A DNA stretch of 64,000 bases, taken from contig JARGPN010000002.1 of assembly GCA_029213045.1 (NCBI GenBank), positions 96,183 to 160,182 on the forward strand, given 5' to 3'. The position numbers and the translations under genes are program-made. Within the stretch, counting starts at the first letter, position 1; the number at the start of each line of letters is the position of its first letter. The notes under the pieces were generated by a model. That model was not told the origin of the DNA. It did no database searches and was given only the letters and a program-made list of their open reading frames with translations. Below are positions 49,969-59,983 of this stretch, one piece after another. The stretch comes from Alcanivoracaceae bacterium (GTDB lineage Bacteria; Pseudomonadota; Gammaproteobacteria; Pseudomonadales; Alcanivoracaceae).

Positions 49969-50077
49969 CGACGACTACTCCAAAACGTCAACAGCACGAA
50001 AACCGCAGCATACCGGTTTCTTCAGCGGCCTCAATGGCAGTTGGCCGCCACCGCCTAAAAAGGCGTATTATGACGGC

Positions 50078-50461
50078 ATGAGAAAAATATGCCTGTTACT
50101 TCTAAGTGCGTTATGTCTGCCAAGTATTGGCGGAATAGCGATGGCGTCCGAGACATTGCCCGATTCGTCAGAATCGGCGGCAGAAGACACCCCGCAACAA
50201 CGCGCCGCCATGGAGAAACGCTTCAATTCGCCGGCAATGAACAGCGAAGAAATGCAGGGCTTATATCTGCAAAGCCCCATTGAACTCGACAACATCGAAG
50301 AAGAAGGCCTCCGCTCGGTGGCCGATCAAAATCGTTATTCCGAAACCGACTTGCTGTTTCGCGAACGACTCAATAGCCGCAACGAAGCCACAGGCCCGAC
50401 GCCGGAATTTGAACGCCCGCCTATTGCCCTGCCACCGCCGAGTAACATTCCGCAGCTCTAA
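50078..50461 (+). CDS. Secreted hypothetical protein
   Basis: Signal peptide MRKICLLLLSALCLPSIGGIAMA; start corrected from ORF track. Confidence 0.6.
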   Translation: MRKICLLLLSALCLPSIGGIAMASETLPDSSESAAEDTPQQRAAMEKRFNSPAMNSEEMQGLYLQSPIELDNIEEEGLRSVADQNRYSETDLLFRERLNSRNEATGPTPEFERPPIALPPPSNIPQL

Positions 50462-50531
50462 AAACCGGCTCTTTTTTGCGAATACTTTTTGCCTGAGCAC
50501 TCTTTTTACCCAAGCACTCTCACGCAGTCCG

Positions 50532-51452
50532 TTACGGCGCTGGCGCAACTGGGCCAGGCAAGCCACCCAAGCACAATAAAAAGCGCTGCGCCAAGTGGTT
50601 AATTAAATCCGTATAGTGCGCGCTGGTTAAATCACGGCCCAAGGGATCAGCATCCACTACGCGGCAATTATCGTGACATAACCGCTCTAACAACGGGCGC
50701 CGCGCTTCAGGCTCGGCCATGGCGCACTGCACCGACTGCGTCTTCATTTGCTGGACCAACATAGTAAACCGTCTTGCACTGGTACTGCTTTGCAACGACT
50801 CGCTGATCATTAACGGCGGCTGTAGTGCCAACGCATCGGCCAAATATCCCCAAGGGTTGTGCTGGCTTAACCACGCTTGCTGCTGCACCGCAGACAACCG
50901 ATTTTTTTGTTCGCCAATGGCGCTTGCCAGCGATTTATCAAATGCATCATAAGCGCGTTGCGCACGCGCTTGATTCAAATTTAAGGACGGCGCCAGCGAC
51001 ACCAATTGCCGCGCCAACAACAACATATTGTCCGGCGACAACCACAGGTGCGGATCTAAATCAGATTCATGATGTTCATGCGCTTCATCGTCGTGATGAT
51101 GGCCGTAACGCACAGTTAATCCGGCGAGACCTAACACCGCCAAGCGCTGCCCCCGCGATTTTTCGATTAACGCTTGTAGATTCGGCTCCGCGTCGGCACC
51201 CAACCAGACCAGCAAGTTTGCGTCGCGCACTTGCTGTGCTTGCGCGGGCGTGAACGCGGCAAAGTGTGGCGTTTGATTTGGCAGCAACAATGTTTTTACA
51301 TTGACCTGGTCAGCATAAATTTCCCGCACCAACATCGACAGCGGCTCAACACTGGCGACCACCGTTATGGGCATCCGCGCAGGCTCCGCCTGACTAAGTG
51401 CCGAGAGCATCACGCCCAGCCATCCCATCACTAAAAAAGTACGTTTTTGCAC
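50532..51452 (-). CDS. znuA: Zinc ABC transporter substrate-binding protein ZnuA
   Basis: SBP-type metal-binding fold with His-rich loop YGHHHDDEAHEHHESDLDPHLWLSPDN; divergent from znuCB. Confidence 0.9.
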   Translation of the reverse strand: MQKRTFLVMGWLGVMLSALSQAEPARMPITVVASVEPLSMLVREIYADQVNVKTLLLPNQTPHFAAFTPAQAQQVRDANLLVWLGADAEPNLQALIEKSRGQRLAVLGLAGLTVRYGHHHDDEAHEHHESDLDPHLWLSPDNMLLLARQLVSLAPSLNLNQARAQRAYDAFDKSLASAIGEQKNRLSAVQQQAWLSQHNPWGYLADALALQPPLMISESLQSSTSARRFTMLVQQMKTQSVQCAMAEPEARRPLLERLCHDNCRVVDADPLGRDLTSAHYTDLINHLAQRFLLCLGGLPGPVAPAP

Positions 51453-51558
51453 ACAAACCTCAAATTAAAGAACACCCAACGACGTATCTCGCCACAACAA
51501 CTGTGCTCAGGTCGGGCAGGTAGTCTATCATTGGCGCCGGGTTAGCTAGGAGAAATTC

Positions 51559-52347
51559 ATGTCGCAGCCACTGGTGGCGTTGCGAGACGTCAATCTGCAA
51601 CTTGGTGGCACACACGTGCTGCAGCATATTGATCTGCAACTTCACAAAGCGCGCATTACCACGCTGATCGGCCCGAATGGTGCCGGCAAAACCAGCTTGG
51701 CAAAAGTTGTGCTTGGCCTACACACGCCAAGCAGCGGCACCCTGACCCGCAAGCCCGGATTAAAAATTGGCTACATGCCGCAACGATTACGCATCGACGA
51801 TAGCTTACCACTCACCGTCGACCGGTTTTTATGGCTGGCGGACCCTGCCCATAAAAACGAGCGGCGTGCCGCGTTAGAACGCGTAGACGTGGCAGAGTTG
51901 CAATTTAAACCCGTGCAACAATTGAGCGGCGGCGAATGGCAGCGTGTACTGCTAGCGCGGGCACTGTTACGCAAAGCGGATTTGTTGGTGCTTGACGAGC
52001 CGGCGCAAGGCGTCGATGTGATCGGGCAGAATGCGCTGTACGGATTGCTCGCCGAAGTGCGTGATGAAATGCACTGCGGCATCTTATTAATTTCTCACGA
52101 TTTGCACTTGGTTATGGCCGCCACCGACGAAGTGATTTGTTTGCAGCATCACGTGTGCTGCTCCGGCACGCCCGAAGCAGTATCCAAAGACCCGGCCTTT
52201 CACGACATGTTTGGCGGCGCACAAATTCCGGCGGCGAACTTGGCGCTGTACACCCACGATCACGATCACGCTCACGATTTGCACGGTAACGTCGACGCCG
52301 ACGGCAATCATATTCACGGCGACCATTGCGGGCATCATCATGATTGA
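51559..52347 (+). CDS. znuC: Zinc ABC transporter ATP-binding protein ZnuC
   Basis: IGPNGAGKTSLAKVVLGL Walker A, LSGGEWQRVLLARAL signature, long His/Asp-rich C-terminal tail. Confidence 0.93.
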   Translation: MSQPLVALRDVNLQLGGTHVLQHIDLQLHKARITTLIGPNGAGKTSLAKVVLGLHTPSSGTLTRKPGLKIGYMPQRLRIDDSLPLTVDRFLWLADPAHKNERRAALERVDVAELQFKPVQQLSGGEWQRVLLARALLRKADLLVLDEPAQGVDVIGQNALYGLLAEVRDEMHCGILLISHDLHLVMAATDEVICLQHHVCCSGTPEAVSKDPAFHDMFGGAQIPAANLALYTHDHDHAHDLHGNVDADGNHIHGDHCGHHHD

Positions 52348-53122
52348 ATTATTGCTGCCGCCATTGCTGGCAGGGCTTGCCGTGGCAACAGTCGCCGGGC
52401 CAATGGGTGCGTTAGTCGTGTGGCGTCGCATGGCATTTTTTGGTGACACACTCGCCCACGGCGCATTACTCGGCGCGGCATTCGCATTAGCCGCCGACAT
52501 TAGCTTGTACCCAGCCGTTGTATTGATGTGTTTGTGTTTGGCGTTAGTGCTTGTGGCGCTTCAACAACAACGACAACTTGCCAACGACACATTGCTCGGC
52601 ATGGTCGCCCATACCACGCTGGCGCTCGGCATTATTGCCATTAGCTTGCAGCCCGAAGTGCGCGTCGATTTATTCGCATTTTTATTTGGCGATTTATTAT
52701 CGGTATCGTTTGCAGATGTGGCGTGGCTTTGGTGTGGCGCCGTATTAATCTTGGCAATATTAGTCTTCAGTTGGCGTCGCCTATTAAGCATCACCGTCGA
52801 TGAAGATCTCGCCCAAGTCGAAGGCGTCTCCGTGACCGGCACGCGCATTTTATTGATGTTGTTGTTGGCGCTATTAATTGCCGGCGCGATTCGCACAGTT
52901 GGAGTGTTATTAATTACGTCGCTGCTGGTCATTCCAGCCGCCAGCGCACGGCGTTTATCGCACACACCAGAACAAATGGCGGTGCTCGCATCTATATTTG
53001 GAATTTTCGCCGTAATCGGCGGATTGGTTTTAAGCTGGTTTGCCGACACCCCAGTGGGGCCGTCCGTGGTGGTGGCCGCAGCCGCGATATTTATTCTGAC
53101 ATTAGCGCGTAAAAAAGCCTGA
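52340..53122 (+). CDS. znuB: Zinc ABC transporter permease ZnuB
   Basis: MIELLLPPLLAGLAVATVAGPMGALVVWRRMAFFGDTLAHGALLG; start overlaps znuC end by 8 bp. Confidence 0.93.
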   Translation: MIELLLPPLLAGLAVATVAGPMGALVVWRRMAFFGDTLAHGALLGAAFALAADISLYPAVVLMCLCLALVLVALQQQRQLANDTLLGMVAHTTLALGIIAISLQPEVRVDLFAFLFGDLLSVSFADVAWLWCGAVLILAILVFSWRRLLSITVDEDLAQVEGVSVTGTRILLMLLLALLIAGAIRTVGVLLITSLLVIPAASARRLSHTPEQMAVLASIFGIFAVIGGLVLSWFADTPVGPSVVVAAAAIFILTLARKKA

Positions 53123-53211
53123 GTTTTTTACGCGCTTAGTTGGGCTATCGCCGCGCCATTCATTGATTGCGGCGTTAATGCTTTTATTCAGCGCAGCGCG
53201 CGTTACGCCCG

Positions 53212-53589
53212 TTACTTTTTCTTCTTGGGCATGATGTATTTCATCAACGTCATAAACCACATTAAGTGCCCCGGATCGCCGCTGATTTTAATTTTGCCTT
53301 GTTGCATGCCGGTCATAAACGCCATTTGGTTTTTGCCGGATTCAATCAAGGTATCCGCTGCGTACTGCGCCGACTCAAAGTTCAAGGTCACGCTCGGCTT
53401 TGGATGTATGCCACTGCGCGCAATCACTCTGCCTGGCAAAAAATGAAACCAGCGTGACGGTGCGCCGCCGTGGGTGCGCCACTGCATCACAACGTCGCGA
53501 TTTTCTAACTGCTTGCGAAAATCAGGATTGCGCCACGCCAACCAGCGTAAGCGCAAGCCAAGGACCATCATCATCAACCAAAACTTCAT
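53212..53589 (-). CDS. Hypothetical SCP2-like (sterol-carrier-like) protein
   Basis: Compact domain with hydrophobic N-terminus and MTGMQQGKIKISGDPGHLMWFMTLMKYI motif. Confidence 0.55.
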   Translation of the reverse strand: MKFWLMMMVLGLRLRWLAWRNPDFRKQLENRDVVMQWRTHGGAPSRWFHFLPGRVIARSGIHPKPSVTLNFESAQYAADTLIESGKNQMAFMTGMQQGKIKISGDPGHLMWFMTLMKYIMPKKKK

Positions 53590-53649
53590 GCGATCTTCCT
53601 CGATTCGCTAACAAGCAAGGTCACCGAGCGCATACACGCTCGATGTCAA

Positions 53650-54795
53650 TTACGGTAACAGCGCCGGCAGTTCTTTGTTGAGCGCTTGTTTCTCCGCACA
53701 GGCGGCGCCAGTTAAAGCATAGCCGCAAAGCAAACCTGTTTTATCACGGAACAGGCCTTTAATGTCGAGCCCTTCGCCTTCGCAAATCCATGCACCTTCG
53801 GTGCCATGCGGCGCGGGACACACCACTGTCGGGCAGGCTGGCGTTTTAATAGTGACGGGCATCACGCCGAATGTCACTTCTGTTGGCTCGCCGGTTAAGG
53901 TTTTTGCCAAGGCGCGCGACGATGCCATCAGCGGCAAAATATACGGCAACACATAGCCTTCCACTTCAGCACAGTCACCTAGCGCATAAATATCGTCAGC
54001 GCTGGTTTTTAAATGACGATCCACCACGATACCGCGATTCACATTCACGCCCGCTTCTTTTGCGAGCGCAATGCGTGGACGTAAACCAACCGCCGATAAA
54101 ACGATGTCTGCCTGTACCGACGAACCATCTGAAAGCTCAACGCGCACGCCATCACCTTCGCGATGTACCGCTTTGGCTAATGGACCGAAGTGGAATTTCA
54201 CACCGATTGATTCCAGCCCTTTTTGTACTGCGTGTGACGCATCTTCCGGCAACAAGGTCGGCAAGCAGCGGCCTAAAGGCTCAACCACTTCGACGTCGAA
54301 ATCTGCGCCGGCCAGGTCATTGGCAAACTCACAACCGATTAACCCGCCGCCCAAAATAAATATTTTCTTTTTGTCGGCAATCGCATTCCGGAAAGTACCG
54401 TAGTCAACCAGGTCGTTGACCGAATACACCAATTCCTGTGCGTCGCCTTCCAGCGGCGGACGGAACACATCAGCACCCAAACCTAACACCAGTTTGCTGT
54501 ACTTTAATGGCGCACCATCAACCAAAATTTCTTTCTTCGCGCTATCAATTGCCGTCACCGTGACGCCGCTACGCACTTCTACGTTTAGCGAGGCCTCAAC
54601 CTGTTCAGGTTGCGCCATGGCTAAATCATCCGCGGATTTGTTTTTGGCAAAACCATTGGAAAGCATTGGCTTGGAATAATTGCGGCCATCGTCAGAGGTG
54701 AGCATAACAACCGGTGTTTCTTTATCGAGCTTGCGCAATTCCTTCACTAGGTTAAAACCAGCAAGGCCAGTACCAACAACGACGATGGGTTCCAT
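53650..54795 (-). CDS. Rubredoxin-NAD(+) reductase (FAD-dependent)
   Basis: IVVVGTGLAGFNLVKELRKLD, IFILGGGLIGCEFANDL, YALGDCAEVEGYVLPYI; adjacent to rubredoxin. Confidence 0.92.
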   Translation of the reverse strand: MEPIVVVGTGLAGFNLVKELRKLDKETPVVMLTSDDGRNYSKPMLSNGFAKNKSADDLAMAQPEQVEASLNVEVRSGVTVTAIDSAKKEILVDGAPLKYSKLVLGLGADVFRPPLEGDAQELVYSVNDLVDYGTFRNAIADKKKIFILGGGLIGCEFANDLAGADFDVEVVEPLGRCLPTLLPEDASHAVQKGLESIGVKFHFGPLAKAVHREGDGVRVELSDGSSVQADIVLSAVGLRPRIALAKEAGVNVNRGIVVDRHLKTSADDIYALGDCAEVEGYVLPYILPLMASSRALAKTLTGEPTEVTFGVMPVTIKTPACPTVVCPAPHGTEGAWICEGEGLDIKGLFRDKTGLLCGYALTGAACAEKQALNKELPALLP

Positions 54796-54936
54796 GAGAA
54801 CAATCCTTTCGGGATGATCGCGTCACAAGATGTGCGACACGGTGGAGAAGTGCGGCGCCTATTGAAGACGCCGTTACTAATGCGCGGTGCTATAAAGTCC
54901 ATGTTGTAGATTCACGGGACACACAGCGCGAATTAC

Positions 54937-55101
54937 TTAGATTTCTACCATTTCGAAATCGTCTTTCGATACGCCGCAATCTGGGCATACCCAATCTTCA
55001 GGCACATCGTTCCATGCTGTGCCCGCAGGAATACCTTCTTCCGGTAAACCTTCTGCTTCGTCATAGATGAAACCACAAACCACACATTCCCACTTACGCA
55101 T
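54937..55101 (-). CDS. rubA: Rubredoxin
   Basis: Own translation: [54 protein letters not shown]; both CXXCG iron motifs. Missed by ORF track (54 aa). Confidence 0.97.
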   Translation of the reverse strand: MRKWECVVCGFIYDEAEGLPEEGIPAGTAWNDVPEDWVCPDCGVSKDDFEMVEI

Positions 55102-55420
55102 GCCAAAACCTCTTTAATGTTTGGGTGCCCCGATGCTTGCCGTTGGCAGCTATCCATTGTTGATCGAGGTGCCTTGAATCTCGCCCGCTAGCCTCTTGGC
55201 CTGCGATATTGATAGGGCGCATAAACTAGCCACCCACCCGCAAAAAATCAATGACGTCATTGGGCCAAACACTCGGTCATTCGGGCCGGAGGGTGGATTC
55301 GAAGCGGTGCCTTGCATTGCTGACGGCAATCTCCGATAGTCCCGACGCGTGACGTGGCCGCCCGTTTTGCGGACCCCGCGCCAGCCGAATGCCAATCTGC
55401 GAACACACGAAGCGGTGGAA

Positions 55421-55969
55421 ATGAGACCAGCAAAGACGCTAAACCCGACCCTGCATTGGCAGCCGCTAGGCGCACTGTATCCGCCAGCAAACGTCATGTC
55501 GTGGTTGGCGGACAGTGGCTCGTTGACCCGCCGCTTACAGCGGCACGGGCATTTCCAAGTGATACCCCAGTATCAGGAAATCGACACACCGCGCGCCGAA
55601 GAGGCTTACTTACTTGGCTCTGACGGACGTGAGCGCTCACTTATACGCGAGGTGTTGCTTTGCCTAGACGACACCCCGGTGGTCTTTGCCCGCAGCATCT
55701 TGCCGCTAGAAACGCTCACCGGCGCCAACCGCGTCCTCGGCCATATGGCCAAGCGCTCCCTCGGCGCGGAGCTGTTCAAAGCACCCAAGGCAACCCGTGA
55801 GCAGGTCTGGGGCGCGCGCCTGCTGCTCCCCGCTTCGCTGAGTCACCTTCATCACAATGAACCCTGCTGGGGGCGACAAAGTCGATTTCTGAAGCGCGGC
55901 GCACCCTTGCTAGTGTCTGAAATTTTTTTGCCGGCCCTGTGGCAGCGGCTCAATGAATCCATAAACTAG
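55421..55969 (+). CDS. ubiC: Chorismate lyase UbiC
   Basis: MSWLADSGSLTRRLQ and REVLLCLDDTPVVFARSILP motifs; adjacent to ubiA. Confidence 0.93.
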   Translation: MRPAKTLNPTLHWQPLGALYPPANVMSWLADSGSLTRRLQRHGHFQVIPQYQEIDTPRAEEAYLLGSDGRERSLIREVLLCLDDTPVVFARSILPLETLTGANRVLGHMAKRSLGAELFKAPKATREQVWGARLLLPASLSHLHHNEPCWGRQSRFLKRGAPLLVSEIFLPALWQRLNESIN

Positions 55970-56036
55970 GCGTCGTGAGTCTGGGAATTTCGCCCAAGCA
56001 CCGCTCCTCCTACTTTCTTTGCTGGCTAGAGTGTCT

Positions 56037-56918
56037 ATGTTTGAAATCGTCGCACAGCGTTACCCCAAAGTTTGGCCGTACATCCAACTGATGAGACTAG
56101 ATCGGCCCATTGGCACGCTGTTATTACTGTGGCCGACGCTGTGGGCAATTTGGGTCGCGGGCGACGGCAGCCCAAGCTTGCGCACCTTTATTGTTTTCAC
56201 GCTAGGCGTGATTGTGATGCGCGCTGCAGGGTGTGTGATTAACGACTACGCTGACCGCGACTTCGACGGCCATGTTAGCCGCACCAAAGGTCGGCCGCTG
56301 GCCACCGGCGCAGTAACGAGCAAGCAAGCACTGGCGCTGTTTTCTGCGCTCGTCTTCGTCGCGTTTATATTAGTGCTCTTCGTGAATCGCTTTACCTTTT
56401 GGCTGAGCTTTGTCGGCTTAGGCTTGGCCGTGTTGTACCCCTTCACCAAACGCTTCACGTTTATGCCGCAGATATTTCTCGGGGCAGCGTTTTCGTGGGC
56501 GATCCCCATGGCGTTTGCTGCTGAGACCGGTGAATTGCCGCCCGCCGCATGGCTCCTGTATACCGCCAACCTACTGTGGACGGTGGCTTATGACACGCAA
56601 TACGCCATGGTCGATCGCGAAGATGATTTGAAAATTGGCATCCGTAGTACGGCCATTTTATTTGGTGACGCGGACCGCCTGATGATCGCCCTGCTGCAAG
56701 GCATGGCGGTGTTTACGCTGTACATGCTGGGGCATAGGCTTGGACTGAGCTGGGCCTATTGGCTTGGCGTTGCGGCGGCGACGGGATTATTCGTTTATCA
56801 ATTTTTGCTCACCAAAGAGCGTCAGCCGGCAGCGTGTTTCAAAGCCTTTTTGAATAACCAATGGGCGGGCATGGCCATCTTTGCGGGGTTGTTGCTGCAT
56901 TATTTGTTGGCGGCGTAA
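56037..56918 (+). CDS. ubiA: 4-hydroxybenzoate octaprenyltransferase UbiA
   Basis: RLDRPIGTLLLLWPTLWAIW, AGCVINDYADRDFDGHVSRTKGRPLA, DTQYAMVDREDDLKIGIRSTA. Confidence 0.96.
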   Translation: MFEIVAQRYPKVWPYIQLMRLDRPIGTLLLLWPTLWAIWVAGDGSPSLRTFIVFTLGVIVMRAAGCVINDYADRDFDGHVSRTKGRPLATGAVTSKQALALFSALVFVAFILVLFVNRFTFWLSFVGLGLAVLYPFTKRFTFMPQIFLGAAFSWAIPMAFAAETGELPPAAWLLYTANLLWTVAYDTQYAMVDREDDLKIGIRSTAILFGDADRLMIALLQGMAVFTLYMLGHRLGLSWAYWLGVAAATGLFVYQFLLTKERQPAACFKAFLNNQWAGMAIFAGLLLHYLLAA

Positions 56919-56953
56919 GGTGTTTGGGAGGCCTGAGAATTGGCCTCGCCTCT

Positions 56954-56977
56954 TGAGGGAGCTTGCCTGCAAGCAAT
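56954..56977. repeat. Solitary degenerate REP-like element
   Basis: TGAGGGAGCTTGCCTGCAAGCAAT. Confidence 0.8.
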
Positions 56978-57053
56978 ACGACACCCCGTCGTATCTCCGC
57001 AATACTTTGTAAAACCACATCAAATACCGCGCCTATCGATATATTCCTCGCAA

Positions 57054-57071
57054 CTGTCATATGCTTGTCAC
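57054..57071 (+). promoter_or_regulatory. Pho box upstream of phoB
   Basis: CTGTCAT-ATGC-TTGTCAC, two 7-mers separated by 4 nt, matching the Pho box architecture. Confidence 0.8.
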
Positions 57072-57120
57072 ATCAAAGCAATCAAATAGGCGGCACACAA
57101 TGGAAAAGAAGTCGCTAACG

Positions 57121-57825
57121 ATGGCCAAACATAAAATTCTGATTATTGATGACGAACCAGCAATTCGCGAGATGGTGGCGATTGCGTTGGAGATGGCAGA
57201 TTTCGACGTATTAGAAGCGGAAGATGCCCAGAGCGGGCACTCGCTTATTGTCGATCAACGCCCAGATTTAGTTCTGCTCGATTGGATGTTGCCGTCAGTG
57301 AGCGGCATCGAGCTGGCGCGTCGCCTAAAACGAGACGACACCACCGCTGAAATTCCTATTGTCATGCTTACCGCCAAGAGCGAAGAAGACAACAAGATCC
57401 AAGGTCTTGATGGCGGCGCGGATGATTACATCACCAAGCCGTTTTCCACGCGCGAATTAATTTCGCGTATCAAAGCGGTATTGCGTCGCTCCTCGGCGAT
57501 CGCTGCTGAAAAAGCCATCGAGATTGACGGCTTATGCCTTGACCCAGTCAGCCACCGCATCACCGCGAATGAATTTCCCGTGGAGATGGGCCCGACGGAA
57601 TACCGCTTGCTGGAGTTCTTTATGAGTCACCAGGAACGCGCGTATTCACGGACACAGCTACTCGACCAAGTGTGGGGCGCCAACGTCTACGTGGAAGACA
57701 GAACCATCGACGTGCATATTCGCCGCTTGCGCAAAGCGCTCGAACCGTTTGGCTTTGATCGCTTTATTCAAACCGTGCGCGGCACCGGCTACCGATTTTC
57801 GACAAAAACCGCACGGGCGTCGTGA
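57121..57825 (+). CDS. phoB: Phosphate regulon response regulator PhoB
   Basis: [54 protein letters not shown], winged-helix C-terminus. Start placed at [11 protein letters not shown]. Confidence 0.94.
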   Translation: MAKHKILIIDDEPAIREMVAIALEMADFDVLEAEDAQSGHSLIVDQRPDLVLLDWMLPSVSGIELARRLKRDDTTAEIPIVMLTAKSEEDNKIQGLDGGADDYITKPFSTRELISRIKAVLRRSSAIAAEKAIEIDGLCLDPVSHRITANEFPVEMGPTEYRLLEFFMSHQERAYSRTQLLDQVWGANVYVEDRTIDVHIRRLRKALEPFGFDRFIQTVRGTGYRFSTKTARAS

Positions 57826-57919
57826 AACCTTTATACTTTCGCAGAACGCCCCACGGGCGTTGATTCAATAGCGCTAACCATTTGAATCAACGAATAAAAC
57901 GTGGCGATGCACAAAGTGA

Positions 57920-59242
57920 TTGGGAAGCGCCATGAAAGCCAGTCTGGCCCGAGAATTTAATCGCCTGCTATTGCTCAGCGGCATCGCCGTAGCAGCCTCT
58001 GTTGCGCTATCGAGCTTGTGGCCGCTAATCATTGCACTGATCGCCTATATTTACTGGAGCACCACGCAGCTTTTCCAGCTGTATCAATGGCTCGTTCGCG
58101 AAGACCATATCGAGCCGCCGGACAGCAGCGGCCTATGGGGTGAACTCTATACCCGCCTAGAGCATTTATTTCGAAAAGAGCAACGCGCCCGCGGCGACCT
58201 GCAAGGCATTATTTCGCGCGCTCAAGAATCCGTTAACGCGCTGGCCGACGGCGTGATTCTGATTGACCAAAATGGTTACCTAGAATATTTCAATCAAGCC
58301 GCCGCAGGGTTTCTTGGGTTTCGTCGCTATAAAGATGAAGGCCAGCCGCTGACGAATTTAATTCGCCACCCTTCTTTCACCGCGTATCTAAATAGCGGTG
58401 TGTTCAAAGAACCTATCGACCTCGTGTCGCCCAAAGATGACAACTTGGAACTACAAGTACAGGTCACGGAATTTGGTGAGGGCGATAAGTTAATTTTAAT
58501 TCGCGACGTCACTCGGCTACATCGCCTAGAACAAATGCGAAAAGATTTCGTGGCCAATGTCAGCCACGAATTAAAAACGCCCCTCACCGTGCTAAAAGGT
58601 TATTTGGAAACCTTGCTCGACGTCACGCCCGAAGAGCAAACACGGCTCCATCGCGCGCTCTCGCAAATGAATCAACAGTCCTTGCGCATGGAAGCCCTAG
58701 TGCATGATTTGCTTTTATTATCGCGATTGGAAAGCACACAGGCAGACGATGTTCAACAAGCGGTGTTGGTGCATGGCATGCTCAATCGCATGCGTGAAGA
58801 TGCCATTTCAATTAGCGCTGATAAACACCATCAAATTGAATTAGACGTACCCAAAGAAGCACGTGTGATCGGCCACCCTGCGGAGCTGGACAGTGCGTTC
58901 AGTAATTTAATTACCAATGCGGTGAAATACACACCGGCAAATGGCGTGATTAAAATTCGCTGGTGGCAGGATGAAAAAGGCGCGCACTTGTCTGTGGCAG
59001 ACAACGGCTTGGGCATCGACCCGCGTCATATTCCACGATTAACGGAACGTTTTTATCGCCCGGACAATAGTCGCGTTACCCAAACCGGCGGCACCGGCTT
59101 AGGCCTCGCCATCGTCAAGCACGTATTACTGCGTCACAACGGCAGCTTGGAAATTCAAAGTGCACTCGGCAAAGGCAGCACCTTTACGTGCCATTTTCCA
59201 CCGGAAAGATTGGTCAGCAAGCCGACCGCGGTGGCGGGGTAA
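57920..59242 (+). CDS. phoR: Phosphate regulon sensor histidine kinase PhoR
   Basis: FVANVSHELKTPLTVLKGYLETL H-box, N/G boxes, PAS region; follows phoB. M5 (57932) is an alternative start. Confidence 0.94.
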   Translation: MGSAMKASLAREFNRLLLLSGIAVAASVALSSLWPLIIALIAYIYWSTTQLFQLYQWLVREDHIEPPDSSGLWGELYTRLEHLFRKEQRARGDLQGIISRAQESVNALADGVILIDQNGYLEYFNQAAAGFLGFRRYKDEGQPLTNLIRHPSFTAYLNSGVFKEPIDLVSPKDDNLELQVQVTEFGEGDKLILIRDVTRLHRLEQMRKDFVANVSHELKTPLTVLKGYLETLLDVTPEEQTRLHRALSQMNQQSLRMEALVHDLLLLSRLESTQADDVQQAVLVHGMLNRMREDAISISADKHHQIELDVPKEARVIGHPAELDSAFSNLITNAVKYTPANGVIKIRWWQDEKGAHLSVADNGLGIDPRHIPRLTERFYRPDNSRVTQTGGTGLGLAIVKHVLLRHNGSLEIQSALGKGSTFTCHFPPERLVSKPTAVAG

Positions 59243-59290
59243 TTGTTGGCGGCTGTGCTTAGCAAAGGCCGCGTAGAATTGCGATGGCGT

Positions 59291-59425
59291 ATCGCTTGCA
59301 GGCAAGCTCCCACATGTACCCTCTAGCCCTGCAAGCCTGCGGGGCGTTCGCGCAACCTGCCTAACACATAAAGCACTGCACCCTATTATTGGTGACGCCC
59401 TTGTGGGAGCTTGCCCGCAAGCGAT
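59291..59425. repeat. Inverted pair of REP-like elements (59291..59314, 59402..59425)
   Basis: ATCGCTTGCAGGCAAGCTCCCACA and TGTGGGAGCTTGCCCGCAAGCGAT. Confidence 0.92.
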
Positions 59426-59483
59426 GGCTGAAGTGAACGGAGTTGCTACCACAGAATGCCACCCACACAACCAATCTCAACAC

Positions 59484-59690
59484 TCAATAATGCGGTGGCT
59501 TCTCATCAATAATATTCGCCGCCGACATGAGGTCGGCCATTTCTGCCATACGACCTGACACCATGCCGAGATGTTTTTCTAACGTATCAACGCGCTGCTG
59601 CAAATCGGATACGGTTTTATTTAACACCAGCAACAGGTCATCCTGATACGCCAGCGTGGTTTCAATATCTAATAAACGTTCGTCGCTCAT
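59484..59690 (-). CDS. slyX: SlyX family protein
   Basis: MSDERLLDIETTLAYQDDLLLVLNKTVSDLQQRVDTLEKHL...PPHY. Confidence 0.92.
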   Translation of the reverse strand: MSDERLLDIETTLAYQDDLLLVLNKTVSDLQQRVDTLEKHLGMVSGRMAEMADLMSAANIIDEKPPHY

Positions 59691-59794
59691 TGTGTCCTCA
59701 CCGTTATGCTCTACCTTCTTGCTGCGCATCATCGGCGCGCAGGCTACCTGTTGCAATTGCCCAGGTGGTTTTTTGCCGCTATCCTTGCCCTCGT

Positions 59795-59971
59795 CTTGGG
59801 GGAGTAGTCACTGCCCTGTCAGACGGCCGTCAACATAATTGCTCCGCAGAGCATGGCGGTCGTGTCTCTCGCCCTAACCCAAGGGCCCGCGAGATCGACG
59901 AGACCTGAGGCACTTACATCTCCCATGGCGGGACAGGTGTTGGTGTCTCATGGAGCTCAGTCAGTCCCGCC
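59795..59971 (+). ncRNA. yybP-ykoY manganese riboswitch (probable)
   Basis: TTGGGGGAGTAG ... CGTCAACATA conserved elements, followed by a GGCGGGA/TCCCGCC stem next to the ribosome-binding site of a TMEM165/GDT1-family gene. Confidence 0.85.
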
Positions 59972-59983
59972 GCGGAGAATTAA

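Noticed and set aside
51453-51558. Zur box between znuA and znuC
   Set aside because: Expected from function, but I could not identify a convincing inverted repeat by eye.
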